A stretch of 64,000 nucleotides of DNA from ChocPot-Mid sp043804925 (GCA_043804925.1 JAZDIP010000069.1:1-64000), one strand, 5' to 3'. Positions 53,754 through 62,339 are shown, counted from the stretch's first letter. Notes: generated by a model not told the origin, from the sequence alone. Numbers and translations are program-made.

Positions 53754-53785
53754 AAAAAAAGCCCATTTCGTGAAAAACGGGCTTT
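53754..53785 (-). terminator. Terminator of the sigma-factor gene
   Basis: On the minus strand AAAGCCC and GGGCTTT pair around an A/T-rich loop, followed by TTTTTTT. Located 21 nt after the stop of the sigma factor gene. Confidence 0.8.
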
Positions 53786-53806
53786 AAAATTTAAATTCTA
53801 ATAGTC

Positions 53807-54463
53807 TTAATTTTCAGATAATGATAAGTAAATATCCTGTAATCTTTTACGTAAATGCAATACAGCATAACGTTTACGTGCAAGAAGAGTATTGATATTA
53901 ACTCCGGTATCCTCTGACATTTCCCGGAAAGATACTCCTTCGAATTCATTTTTTACAAAAACATCTCTTTGCTCTTCCGGCAATTCCTGCAAACCGTCCT
54001 GAACGGATTCCCAGATAGTTTTCCTCAAGTGGTCAAGCTCGGGGCTGGTTGATGTATCGCCAATAAAGTTTTCAAATGTATCAATGCCATCATCTGATTG
54101 ACTGGGTGTTTGCATATCTGAAAATGTCTCTGCTCTTTTCTTTCTGTAAGAGTCAATTATACGGTTTCTGACGGCTGTAAATACCCATGATGCAATGTTT
54201 TCAATCGGTTTTTCAACGTTTCTCGATGCGGCTAAGACATTTGTGAATACATCCTGTAAAATATCTTCAGCTTCTTCCTGGCTTCTAACTCTTTGACGTA
54301 TGAATCCAAGGAATTTTTTTCTATCTGTTTTAAATAAATTTTCAATCTGATTTGCCAAATCAATAGAGTATCTGTTTCTTGAAGTAATTTTAGTACCCTT
54401 CAATAAATTTCTCCCATTGACCTTGGCCGGAGCTACTTGAGCTTTTGCAGTTGCACTTCTCAT
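53807..54463 (-). CDS. ECF-like RNA polymerase sigma factor
   Basis: 218 aa, with a basic extension of about 40 residues before region 2. Region 2: FIRQRVRSQEEAEDILQDVFTNVL and SWVFTAVRNRIIDSYRKKR. Region 4: LQELPEEQRDVFVKNEFEGVSFREMSEDTGVNINTLLARKRYAVLHLRKRL, with a helix-turn-helix. No anti-sigma gene is adjacent. The promoter-like element at 54599-54633 lies about 135 nt upstream and resembles one before the T9SS gene at 18935; it may be its own target, which is inference. Confidence 0.92.
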   Translation of the reverse strand: MRSATAKAQVAPAKVNGRNLLKGTKITSRNRYSIDLANQIENLFKTDRKKFLGFIRQRVRSQEEAEDILQDVFTNVLAASRNVEKPIENIASWVFTAVRNRIIDSYRKKRAETFSDMQTPSQSDDGIDTFENFIGDTSTSPELDHLRKTIWESVQDGLQELPEEQRDVFVKNEFEGVSFREMSEDTGVNINTLLARKRYAVLHLRKRLQDIYLSLSEN

Positions 54464-54598
54464 TTTTAAATCCTTTCTTAAATCTAATATTTTATAACTG
54501 TAATTAAATCAATGAGTAAAAAACGCTCATAAAACTCCTTTTAGTTCATTAAATCCATATTTTAAAAAACTTTTTTTCAATTTGTACATTCCCTTATA

Positions 54599-54633
54599 TA
54601 TAAAGACACAAAAACAGCAAAAAGGTTTCAAAA
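54599..54633 (-). promoter_or_regulatory. Conserved promoter-like element, copy 2
   Basis: Matches 18991-19025 at 29 of 35 positions. On the minus strand it reads GAAACC, TTTTTG and TGTGTCTTTATA. Placed about 135 nt upstream of the sigma factor start. See copy 1. Confidence 0.5.
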
Positions 54634-54731
54634 AAACTTAAAATTTTTTTAATTTATATAAATTTTTAGTTTCAACTAATAATTTCAAAGTTTCAAAATA
54701 CCCTATAGAAAAACTGTGCCAAAAATGAAAA

Positions 54732-56741
54732 TTATAAATTTTTGTTAACAATTTCCTCAATCATTATATCATCTGCTATATTAGGCAAAGTAATTTTCAA
54801 CTCAAAGTTTGCGTCCATAGCTCTTTTTATAGAAGAAATTGCCTCATTATTCCTAGCCCAGCTTCGTCTTGCTATCCCGTTGTTAACATCCCAAAAAAGC
54901 ATTGACTTAAGTCGTCTTTCAGAATCCTCGGAACCATCCAAAACCATCCCAAAACCTCCATTAATAACCTCTCCCCAACCAACACCTCCTCCATTGTGAA
55001 TAGATACCCATGTTGCTCCACGAAAAGAATCACCTATGACATTGTGGACTGACATATCGGCAGTAAATCCTGAACCATCGTAAATATTGGCAGTCTCACG
55101 GTATGGTGAGTCAGTTCCACTTGTATCGTGATGGTCCCTTCCTATTACAATGGGAGCAGAAATTTCTCCATATTTGATTGCATCATTGAATGCTTTAGCA
55201 ATTTTGATTCTTCCTTCGGCATCAGCATATAAAATCCTTGCTTGCGAACCGACAACGAGTTTGTTTTCGAATGCCTGTTCTATCCATTTGATATTATCAG
55301 TTAACTGTTGTTTAATCTCATCAGGAGCAGTTTTCAGCATTTCTTTTAAAACATCCCCGGCAATTTTATCCGTTTTTATTAGATCATCGGGATTGCATGA
55401 TGTACAAACCCAACGGAATGGACCGAATCCATAATCAAAGCACATTGGACCCATAATGTTTTCAACATAAGAAGGATATTTGAACTTTTTCCCTGAGCTA
55501 TCGAAAATATCGGCATTTGCCCTTCCTGCTTCGAGCAAAAAAGCATTACCATAATCCCAAAAGAACATTCCCTGTTCAGTTAATTTATTAATTGCTGTAA
55601 CCTGCCTTCTTAAAGAACCTTTAACTTTTTCTTTGAATAATTCAGGATTCTCTATCATCATTTTCTGAGATTCTTCGAATGTTAAGCCAACAGGATAGTA
55701 ACCGCCTGCCCATGGATTGTGCAATGATGTCTGGTCTGAACCAAGCTCAACTTTGATATTATCCTTTGCAAAACGTTCCCAAAGGTCAACTATATTTCCA
55801 AGATAACCTATGGAAACAGCTTCTTTATTAATACGTGCTTTTTCAATTCTATTGATTAATTCATCAAGATTTTCATAATATTCATCCAGCCATCCCTGAC
55901 TGTGTCTTTTCTTTAGAGGTTCGGGATTAATTTCAGCTATAACACCGATACATCCTGCTATTACAGAAGCTTTTGCCTGAGCACCGGACATTCCTCCGAG
56001 ACCGGAAGTAATAAATAATTTTCCGGCAAGGTCTCCCCCGCTATGCAATCTTCCGGCATTGAGTAATGTTATTGTAGTACCATGAACAATTCCCTGAGGT
56101 CCGATATACATATAAGAACCGGCAGTCATTTGTCCGTATTGAGAAACGCCAAGTGCATTGAATCTTTCCCAATCATCCTTACTTGAATAGTTTGGAATTA
56201 CCATTCCATTTGTAATGACAACTCTTGGGGCATCTTTGTGAGAAGGAAATAAACCCAATGGGTGTCCGGAATACATAACAAGAGTTTGCTCATCAGTCAT
56301 TTCAGCAAGATATTTCATTGTCAATCTGTATTGAGCCCAGTTTTGGAAGACAGCACCATTACCGCCATAAGTAATTAATTCATAGGGATGCTGAGCAACA
56401 TTAGGATTGAGATTATTGGTAATCATAAGCATTATCGCTGCTGCTTGCTTTGATTTACAGGGATATTCATCTATATGCCTTGCATAAATTTCGTAATCGG
56501 GCCTAAACCGGTACATGTAAATTCTGCCATATTTCTTTAATTCTCCGGCAAATTCTTCGGCTAATATCTTATGATGTTTTTTATCGAAATATCTCAGGGC
56601 ATTTTTCAGTGCAAGTTTTTTCTCGTCTAAGGATAAAATATCCTTGCGGATAGGAGCATGACTAACCGAACTATCATACATCTTAACATTTGGCAATTCA
56701 TCCGGGATTCCCGCCAATATTTCTTTTTGAAAATCTGTCAT
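54732..56741 (-). CDS. hutU: Urocanate hydratase
   Basis: 669 aa, the longer variant of the family (about 550 in E. coli-type). Diagnostic segments: ELITYGGNGAVFQNWAQYRL, YSGHPLGLFPSHKDAPRVV, SQYGQMTAGSYMYIGPQGIVHGTTIT and SGLGGMSGAQAKA (NAD site), and GSDQTSLHNPWAGGYYP. Converts urocanate to imidazolone propionate in histidine degradation, using NAD as cofactor. No other hut gene is nearby in this window. It has a small DUF971 gene 17 nt upstream. Confidence 0.96.
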   Translation of the reverse strand: MTDFQKEILAGIPDELPNVKMYDSSVSHAPIRKDILSLDEKKLALKNALRYFDKKHHKILAEEFAGELKKYGRIYMYRFRPDYEIYARHIDEYPCKSKQAAAIMLMITNNLNPNVAQHPYELITYGGNGAVFQNWAQYRLTMKYLAEMTDEQTLVMYSGHPLGLFPSHKDAPRVVITNGMVIPNYSSKDDWERFNALGVSQYGQMTAGSYMYIGPQGIVHGTTITLLNAGRLHSGGDLAGKLFITSGLGGMSGAQAKASVIAGCIGVIAEINPEPLKKRHSQGWLDEYYENLDELINRIEKARINKEAVSIGYLGNIVDLWERFAKDNIKVELGSDQTSLHNPWAGGYYPVGLTFEESQKMMIENPELFKEKVKGSLRRQVTAINKLTEQGMFFWDYGNAFLLEAGRANADIFDSSGKKFKYPSYVENIMGPMCFDYGFGPFRWVCTSCNPDDLIKTDKIAGDVLKEMLKTAPDEIKQQLTDNIKWIEQAFENKLVVGSQARILYADAEGRIKIAKAFNDAIKYGEISAPIVIGRDHHDTSGTDSPYRETANIYDGSGFTADMSVHNVIGDSFRGATWVSIHNGGGVGWGEVINGGFGMVLDGSEDSERRLKSMLFWDVNNGIARRSWARNNEAISSIKRAMDANFELKITLPNIADDIMIEEIVNKNL

Positions 56742-56758
56742 TACATTATCAAATAAAT

Positions 56759-57085
56759 TTATTCCAATATATTATTAACTACACAAACATCCCGTAAATG
56801 TTCCCAACGGTAAATACCAATGTCGTGACCATCACCCCAAACAGGAAGAATTGCATAATTACCAATGGTTTTTATTTCCATAAGTTTATTTCTTTCTTCC
56901 TTAAGAGAATTTTCGACAAACTTTGCCAGACGGGATTTTCCTTTATCACCTGATGTACATTGAGCACAGGGACAATTATCTCTCAACACTGATAATTCTA
57001 TCTGCGTTTCAATGCCATCCGACCAAGTAACGCTAAGTATATCAGGTTCGATTTTTATAATTTTCTTTGGCTTAATCTCTTGCAT
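56759..57085 (-). CDS. DUF971-domain protein
   Basis: 108 aa. ILSVTWSDGIETQIELSVLRDNCPCAQCTSGDKGKSRL, then YAILPVWGDGHDIGIYRWEHLRDVC, are diagnostic of DUF971, the N-terminal domain of gamma-butyrobetaine hydroxylases that also occurs alone. The CPCAQC cysteines may bind a metal. Located directly upstream of hutU on the same strand; possible role in iron-sulfur handling or metabolism is unproven. Confidence 0.9.
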   Translation of the reverse strand: MQEIKPKKIIKIEPDILSVTWSDGIETQIELSVLRDNCPCAQCTSGDKGKSRLAKFVENSLKEERNKLMEIKTIGNYAILPVWGDGHDIGIYRWEHLRDVCVVNNILE

Positions 57086-57428
57086 AGAATAAAATATTTC
57101 TAAAACATATAGATTACAAAATTAAGAAAAAAAACAATAAGAATACTAATCAAAATCCTTAATTTAATTATACTTAATGTTTTAAATACAAGATGTGATG
57201 TAAATTTATTGACAACCATCTCACTTTCTTTTCCCAAAATCCGATATTTATTTCTCATTTTTAATACCTAAATACCTTAATAAATTTTTAAAGTAAACAA
57301 ATAGATTATTTTTAAGTATAGTTAAATTTACGAAGAGTAATCAAGATATAAAGGGTAGTCAGGTGAATCAATTTATTATTGTATTAAAATATCTATTTTC
57401 TATTTTCTATCTTCTATTTTCTAAAGCC
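57086..57428. repeat. Gap without gene; CTATTTTCTATTTTCTATC repeat at its right end
   Basis: 343 nt with no gene. From 57391 to 57427 the sequence is a CTATTTTCTATTTTCTATC repeat that runs into the displaced tRNA-Leu fragment. The same repeat stands next to the 3' end of tRNA-Ser at 25515-25560, so this is the ancestral downstream flank of tRNA-Leu. Confidence 0.6.
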
Positions 57429-57452
57429 GTGCGGAAGGGGGGACTTGAACCC
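57429..57452 (-). repeat. Left att site: displaced tRNA-Leu 3' fragment
   Basis: 24 bp identical to the 3' end of tRNA-Leu at 62397-62420, followed outward by the CTATTTTC repeat and inward by unrelated element sequence. This is the displaced host 3' end. Confidence 0.9.
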
Positions 57453-57490
57453 TCTTTTATCTTGTTGATTTACATATACTTATCTTTTTA

Positions 57491-57505
57491 CATTCCATAC
57501 ACTTT
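57491..57505 (-). promoter_or_regulatory. Arm-like site, inverted copy
   Basis: CATTCCATACACTTT is the reverse complement of the first 15 nt of the arm-like sites at 57567 and 62318. It lies 38 nt inside the left att repeat. Candidate binding site of the recombinase N-terminal domain. Confidence 0.6.
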
Positions 57506-57565
57506 CAGCATATATTTTGCTTTTCTCTATTAAGTTAATTATTAACAAATTAAGATAAATAAAAG

Positions 57566-57588
57566 AAAAGTGTATGGAATATGTATGG
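57566..57588 (+). promoter_or_regulatory. Arm-like site, left direct copy
   Basis: AAAAGTGTATGG followed by AATATGTATGG. The same sequence with one change (T for A after TATGG) is at 62317-62339 near the right end. Located 54 nt before the recombinase start, so it could also serve to regulate that gene. Confidence 0.65.
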
Positions 57589-57641
57589 GATTTCTTATAT
57601 TTACAAATAAATGCTGGTTGTTTTAATGAAAAGTATATGAT

Positions 57642-58889
57642 ATGACAATTAATTTTTATCTCAATTATGATAAAAGAACTCCAAACCCTGAAAAAACTAT
57701 TTACGTTTATATCAGAGACAGGGGAAATACTATTGCAATGAATACAGGTGAAAGAATCAATCCGAAATACTGGAATATTACTAAACAAGAGATAAAAAAA
57801 GGTCATACCGGAAGCCCTGAACTTAACGAAAGATTAACAACAATCAAAAAAGATATTCAAAAAATCCACAGAGATTTGTTAAATGATAACTCATTAGCAA
57901 CATTTTCAGACTTTAAAGAAAAAATTAAATTATACTTCAAAAAAGATGAACCAAAATTAAAAAGTTTCTTTGATGTTTATGAGATGTTCTTGGAATTACG
58001 AAAATCTGAATTAAGTACGGAAATGATTAAGAAATTTATTACTTTAAGAAATCATTTACAAAATTATTCAAATTTTTCAAAATCAGAAATTAGCTTTGAT
58101 AAAATAGACTTATTATTCCATGACTTATTTTCAAATTACCTTTTGAATGAAAAGAAAATGACAAACAATTCTATTTATAAACTTTTTTCTATGCTGAAAA
58201 CTTTACTGTATTGGTGCAATGACCGAAATATTAATGTTAATCCTATTTTTAAGAAATTTCAATCAAGACAAAATAAGATAGATATTATTTATTTGTCTGA
58301 AAAAGAATTGATGAAAATTTATTATTTGAATTTATCAAAAAATAAATCCTTAGAAAATGTAAGGGACGTTTTTTGTTTTGCTTGTTTCACAGGTCAAAGA
58401 TTTTCCGATGTTTCCGGCATAAAGAAAAGTGATATAAAAAGTAATTTATGGCATTTAAGAACCCAAAAAACACAGGATATAATAAAAATTCCTTTAAATG
58501 ATTTTGCAATTGAAATTTTAGAAAAATATCGTAATAATGAAAAACCTTTGCCGATAATTTCACATCAAAAAACAAATGAACATTTAAAAGAACTCTGTAA
58601 AATTGCAAATATTGATGAATCTATTACAATAGTTAAATACAGTGGTGCTGAACGTATTGAAAAGACTTTTAAGAAATACGAACTGATTGCAACACACACC
58701 GCAAGACGTACTTTTGTAACACTATCTTTGGAAAAAGGTATGAGACCGGAAACCGTTATGGAAATTACAGGTCATAAGGATTACAAGACTTTTAAGAAAT
58801 ATATAAAAATTTCTACTAAAGTAAAGCAAGTTGAAATGAATAATATTTGGAAAAAAGAACCTATTTTGAAAATATCTAAAGTAGGTTAA
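57642..58889 (+). CDS. Tyrosine recombinase (integrase) of the tRNA-Leu element
   Basis: 415 aa. N-terminal arm-binding domain (TINFYLNYDKRTPNPEKTIYVYIRDRGNTIAMNTGERINPKYWN), a core-binding SAM-like domain (about 105-200), and the catalytic domain with all residues: Arg in CFTGQRFSDV, HTARRTF for HxxR, His in EITGHKDY and Tyr in FKKYIKIS. This is the common Bacteroidota integrative-element type. Start ATG 57642 (no clear ribosome site, as is frequent in this phylum). It lies next to the left att site. Confidence 0.93.
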   Translation: MTINFYLNYDKRTPNPEKTIYVYIRDRGNTIAMNTGERINPKYWNITKQEIKKGHTGSPELNERLTTIKKDIQKIHRDLLNDNSLATFSDFKEKIKLYFKKDEPKLKSFFDVYEMFLELRKSELSTEMIKKFITLRNHLQNYSNFSKSEISFDKIDLLFHDLFSNYLLNEKKMTNNSIYKLFSMLKTLLYWCNDRNINVNPIFKKFQSRQNKIDIIYLSEKELMKIYYLNLSKNKSLENVRDVFCFACFTGQRFSDVSGIKKSDIKSNLWHLRTQKTQDIIKIPLNDFAIEILEKYRNNEKPLPIISHQKTNEHLKELCKIANIDESITIVKYSGAERIEKTFKKYELIATHTARRTFVTLSLEKGMRPETVMEITGHKDYKTFKKYIKISTKVKQVEMNNIWKKEPILKISKVG

Positions 58890-58923
58890 ATAATAAATAT
58901 CAACAATAATATGAGGGTGCTTT

Positions 58924-59166
58924 ATGAAACATTTTAAAACAGAAGTAATTAAGACAAAATTATTTACAGGAAGGATTAACCAAAATAGCATAACAAAATT
59001 ATTATTTGAAAATGCTAAAAATGGATGGCAATTTGAGGGAGGTTTACCTATATTCAAAGGAATATTTTTTAAGAAGTTTCATGAAATATTGATATTCAGT
59101 AAAGAATGGGATAACCTCACAAAAGAGGAAAAACTATTGTTTGGTTCGGAAATTGAAAAATATTGA
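58924..59166 (+). CDS. Small DUF4177-like protein
   Basis: 80 aa. FKTEVIKTKLFTGRINQNSITKLLFENAKNGWQFEGGLPIFKG and FHEILIFSKEW have the DUF4177 layout (N-terminal strand, NGW near the middle, hydrophobic last strand). The chromosomal relative at 42664 is more typical. It is 34 nt after the recombinase and ends before a strong terminator, so it probably shares its transcript. AGGGTG precedes the ATG. Confidence 0.6.
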   Translation: MKHFKTEVIKTKLFTGRINQNSITKLLFENAKNGWQFEGGLPIFKGIFFKKFHEILIFSKEWDNLTKEEKLLFGSEIEKY

Positions 59167-59172
59167 AATAAT

Positions 59173-59200
59173 AAGAGGTGTGAAAAAGCACCTCTTTATT
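59173..59200 (+). terminator. Rho-independent terminator after the DUF4177-like gene
   Basis: 8-bp stem AAGAGGTG/CACCTCTT with loop TGAAAAAG and T-rich tail, 7 nt after the stop. Confidence 0.85.
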
Positions 59201-59236
59201 TAATTTAAATGTAAATGAATAAAATTTGAGGTTGTT

Positions 59237-59737
59237 ATGAAAAATATATTATTTTTACTTTTAGTGTTGTTGCTTTTTTCTTGCACATATTATAGTAAAC
59301 AAAACATAAAACAAAACCAAAGTTATCAACCACCACTTAATTATGATTTTGACAATTCTAAAATCATTAATAAACCTTTTGATGAAGTTTGGATTTTACT
59401 TATTGAATGGTTTGCAAAAACTGGTATTCCAATTAAAAACATGGATAAAAGTTCTGGCTTTATAGCTACTGAATCAAAATTAAAATCTGATTACTCGCAT
59501 TGTGACTGTGGTCAAATATCTTCAATGTCCTCAATTGATAATATTTCAGGAAAATTTAATGTATTGGTTAAAAAAATTAGTGATAATTCTACATCAGTTG
59601 TTATATATACTTTTTTTCAAGCTACAATTAAAACTAAAACTGTGTTTTCTAACAATATTTCATATGATTTTGAAATGAATGATTGTAATTCCAAAGGAAC
59701 ATTAGAATTAAATATTTTAGAATATTTGAATAAATAG
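59237..59737 (+). CDS. Putative lipoprotein carried by the element
   Basis: 166 aa. Lipobox in LLLLFSC with a Lys-containing start. The mature part contains FDEVWILLIEWFAKTGIPIKNMDKSSGFIATESK, a beta-rich middle with a Cys pair (HCDCGQ), and FKDNSTSVVIYTFFQATIK-like strands. It resembles many short bacterial lipoproteins of unknown function. Element-borne lipoproteins sometimes block phage entry; that is only a possibility here. Confidence 0.65.
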   Translation: MKNILFLLLVLLLFSCTYYSKQNIKQNQSYQPPLNYDFDNSKIINKPFDEVWILLIEWFAKTGIPIKNMDKSSGFIATESKLKSDYSHCDCGQISSMSSIDNISGKFNVLVKKISDNSTSVVIYTFFQATIKTKTVFSNNISYDFEMNDCNSKGTLELNILEYLNK

Positions 59738-59782
59738 TTCAGATGTGTTGAATTGAAATTAAATAAATATTTTAAAGTTGCT

Positions 59783-60415
59783 ATGGAAAAAAATAATAAT
59801 TATAAGACTTTCAATTATGAGGAAGTAAAGATATTTCAATATTTAGACAATGAAACCAGTATTCAGGGAAAAATTGAATATTGCTTATGGTTATCTGAAA
59901 AATTATTTATTCAAATTAATGAATTTCCATCACCATGGCCATTGAACTTATCTTTACAAATGTCAAATAAAATGCTTTACAAGACTAAGCAAGGACTTCT
60001 AACTGAAAATAATATAAAGTTAAAAATCAAAAAATATGATAATTTAATTAGTATTTTAAAAGATAAAATTGATTATTATTCAGCATCATTAAAGAATGGA
60101 ATTAACTTACCTGTTAAGGAAATGAATTATTACAACTATTTTGATGTTTGTAATAATGGAAAATTCAAATTGCAAAAAGCAAAAATTTATGATTTTGTCT
60201 ATGCTTTACATTTGATACATGGATATTATGATAATTCATTAGTTACAACTATTAGATTAAAAGAAAAATTTGATTTTACGGATAAAAATTGGAATTCCAT
60301 TCGACAATATATTAAAGATAAAATACATCAAACATGGAAAGATAGAACAAACAAGGTAAATAATATTGAAAATCTACAAAAAGAAATTAACTTAATTTTA
60401 CAAAATGAAGGGTAA
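59783..60415 (+). CDS. Hypothetical protein of the element
   Basis: 210 aa from ATG 59783; the frame opens with TTG at 59753. Helix-rich, Lys/Asn-rich, no signal peptide. The first half has CLWLSEKLFIQINEFPSPWPLNLSLQMSNKML; the second half has YDFVYALHLIHGYYDNS and NWNSIRQYIKDKIHQTWKDR. No known family is recognised. The gene stands alone after the lipoprotein and before a 150-nt gap. Confidence 0.55.
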   Translation: MEKNNNYKTFNYEEVKIFQYLDNETSIQGKIEYCLWLSEKLFIQINEFPSPWPLNLSLQMSNKMLYKTKQGLLTENNIKLKIKKYDNLISILKDKIDYYSASLKNGINLPVKEMNYYNYFDVCNNGKFKLQKAKIYDFVYALHLIHGYYDNSLVTTIRLKEKFDFTDKNWNSIRQYIKDKIHQTWKDRTNKVNNIENLQKEINLILQNEG

Positions 60416-60565
60416 TTTTAATTTCTGACATTTCATATCAAAATATAAAACTCGCTCCAATACTGACTTTTTAAAGGTAATAATTTAGGTAATTGTTATT
60501 ACTAATAATTACATTTTGTTTTGTAAACATAAATATTATGTTTTACAAATTTTTGTTAAATTTTT

Positions 60566-60844
60566 ATGGAAAATTCAATAATTCTAAACAACGTCTCAAT
60601 TGATGACCTCAAAGGGCTAATCAGTGAATCGTTTGAATCAGTAATAAATAAGTTCAGACCGCAAGAACCCGAAAAGCAAGATGACCAGCTAATAAAAATT
60701 GATGAAGTTGCAAAAATGCTAAACGTCAGTAAGGTTACTGTTTTTGCATGGAAAAAAGCCGGTAAATTTCCGTTTTACCGGATAAGCAATAAAATATATT
60801 TCCGAAAGAATGAAATTTTATCAGCTTTGAAAAAAATCAATTGA
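60566..60844 (+). CDS. Small helix-turn-helix protein (excisionase/MerR-like)
   Basis: 92 aa. Residues about 45-92 (LIKIDEVAKMLNVSKVTVFAWKKAGKFPFYRISNKIYFRKNEILSALKK) are a DNA-binding helix-turn-helix domain of the excisionase/MerR N-terminal kind (HTH_17). The first 40 residues are a likely dimerisation region. In similar elements this gene is an excisionase or replication regulator. It is followed at 28 nt by the replication-like gene. Confidence 0.85.
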   Translation: MENSIILNNVSIDDLKGLISESFESVINKFRPQEPEKQDDQLIKIDEVAKMLNVSKVTVFAWKKAGKFPFYRISNKIYFRKNEILSALKKIN

Positions 60845-60871
60845 AATATTAGCAATTATTTGAGGGTAGTT

Positions 60872-61510
60872 ATGAAAGAATCTGAATATATTAGTGGGTG
60901 GGTTAGTCTGCATAGAAAATTGCTAAACAAAGGATTTGCAAAAAAGCCGAATTATCTGGCAGTCTGGATTTATCTTTTATTAAAAGCGAACCACAGCGAC
61001 AAAGAATTTCTATTTAATAACGAAACTATCCTAATAAGAAGAGGGCAGTTAATTACCTCAAAACTTGGCATATCAAAGTATTTCAAAATTTCCATAGGAA
61101 CTGTACAAAATATTTTCAAACACTTCATTTCTGAAAGTCAAATTGAAACCAAAATTTCCAACAAATTCACTATGGTTACAATACTTAACTATGATAGCTA
61201 CCAAAATATTGAAAACAAAATTGTAAACACGGTGAAAGCGACGTATAAACAACGTGAAAGCGACGTGAAACAACTGAATAATAATAATAACAATAACAAC
61301 AAAATAAATAATACAGGGAAAAATTTAAAAAATTTTTCTGACTCTGATTATTCTATTTTTTTAGAAGTACAAAGATTTTTAAAAAAAGGAAATCATAAAG
61401 AAGAAGCTCGTCAGCAATTTGGTAATGAAGTGGTACAAATTTATAATAAAATATTCAATCAAAACAGAAATGAGAAAAAACATCAAGATTATATAAACTA
61501 TTTAAAATAG
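60872..61510 (+). CDS. Replication-initiator-like protein (phage DnaD-type N-terminal domain)
   Basis: 212 aa from ATG 60872; TTG 60860 opens the frame but lacks a ribosome site. SGWVSLHRKLLNKGFAKKPNYLAVWIYLLLKANHSDKEFLFNNETILIRRGQLITSKLGISKYFKISIGTVQNIFKHFISE is the winged-helix seen in phage replisome organisers. Asn-rich tract LNNNNNNNNKINN joins it to a C-terminal basic helix. The neighbours (HTH gene before, two small unknown genes after) fit a replication module of an element that can excise. Confidence 0.72.
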   Translation: MKESEYISGWVSLHRKLLNKGFAKKPNYLAVWIYLLLKANHSDKEFLFNNETILIRRGQLITSKLGISKYFKISIGTVQNIFKHFISESQIETKISNKFTMVTILNYDSYQNIENKIVNTVKATYKQRESDVKQLNNNNNNNNKINNTGKNLKNFSDSDYSIFLEVQRFLKKGNHKEEARQQFGNEVVQIYNKIFNQNRNEKKHQDYINYLK

Positions 61511-61581
61511 ACAGAAATATATTGGATTTATATAAATGAATTTAAGATATTAATTTAAAAAATCAAATTGAAAAGAACACT

Positions 61582-61938
61582 ATGAAACTATCTAAGAACA
61601 AAGAAGCAAATAATTTATTGATTGACACCCCCGTAAATACTCAATATCCGGTTAAGGTTAAGGATATTAGAACAGCAAGACGATTAATGAGTAGAATCAT
61701 ATTGCAATTTCAACAAGGAAAAATAAGTTCTTTGGAAGCGAAAACAATAACTTACTTACTACAAAACTTTGTTTCTATTTGTAGGGAAGCAAGGGAAGAG
61801 CAACGGGAAGAACAATTGTTATCAATCTTTTCTGATAACAGATTAATAAACGTACCAAAAAGTGATGAGGAAATAAAAGCAATGGATAACTTTTTAGATG
61901 TGTTAAATAAACAAGGAAAAAAAGAAAATGAAAACTAA
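61582..61938 (+). CDS. Hypothetical protein of the element (helical)
   Basis: 118 aa. The middle (VKVKDIRTARRLMSRIILQFQQGKISSLEAKTITYLLQNFVSICREAREEQREEQLL) is a predicted helical bundle with an Arg/Glu-rich end; the C-terminus is acidic. No family recognised, though short phage-type proteins look like this. It overlaps the next gene by 11 nt, so the two are translationally coupled. Confidence 0.6.
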   Translation: MKLSKNKEANNLLIDTPVNTQYPVKVKDIRTARRLMSRIILQFQQGKISSLEAKTITYLLQNFVSICREAREEQREEQLLSIFSDNRLINVPKSDEEIKAMDNFLDVLNKQGKKENEN

Positions 61939-62173
61939 AAACCCACAAAAAATAATATTAAAAGAATTTCCAAATAATATTAGTGAATGGCAAAATCTTG
62001 TTAAAAATAATCCTTTTGTTGCTACAATCATTTTTGAGAATATGTTAATACAAGGAAGCAAGAACCCAGCAATACTTAGATTATTATGTGAGATTTTAGA
62101 ATTACTTCCAAAAAAGGATAAACAAGAACAACCAACAACAATAACCGTAACACTGCCAGAGTTTTTGAGATGA
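61928..62173 (+). CDS. Hypothetical small protein of the element
   Basis: 81 aa. LKEFPNNISEWQNLVKNNPFVATIIFENMLIQGSKNPAILRLLCEILELLPKK is helical, with a short beta end (TTITVTLPEFLR). It begins inside the preceding gene. No family. Last gene of the element before the terminator-like hairpin and the right arm-like site. Confidence 0.58.
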   Translation: MKTKNPQKIILKEFPNNISEWQNLVKNNPFVATIIFENMLIQGSKNPAILRLLCEILELLPKKDKQEQPTTITVTLPEFLR

Positions 62174-62178
62174 AAACT

Positions 62179-62207
62179 GCCCTTTAAATTGATTATACGG
62201 GCTTTTT
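62179..62207 (+). terminator. Terminator-like hairpin at the element's right end
   Basis: GCCC/GGGC pair around a 16-nt loop, followed by TTTTT. The short stem makes it weak. Confidence 0.4.
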
Positions 62208-62316
62208 CAGACTTGAGCTATACATTATGTATGTCGTATTTGAAAACATTACTTTAAATAAACTATCAGCATAAATTTTCATATTCTATTTTTCATTTAT
62301 GAGATAGGAAAACTTA

Positions 62317-62339
62317 AAAAGTGTATGGTATATGTATGG
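62317..62339 (+). promoter_or_regulatory. Arm-like site, right copy
   Basis: AAAAGTGTATGG followed by TATATGTATGG: the same site as at 57566-57588 with one change, in the same orientation. It lies 58 nt inside the right att repeat. The presence of the same motif near both ends supports recombinase arm sites. Confidence 0.65.

Noticed and set aside
54732..57085. Histidine-degradation operon
   Set aside because: Only hutU is present; the adjacent DUF971 gene is not a known hut gene, and hutH, hutI and hutG are not in the window.
57391..57427. Possible CRISPR array
   Set aside because: The repeat units are 7-10 nt long, imperfect and without spacers, and no cas genes are present.
57480..57806. 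108-aa minus-strand frame at the element left end
   Set aside because: Antisense to the integrase N-terminus and crosses the arm-like sites.
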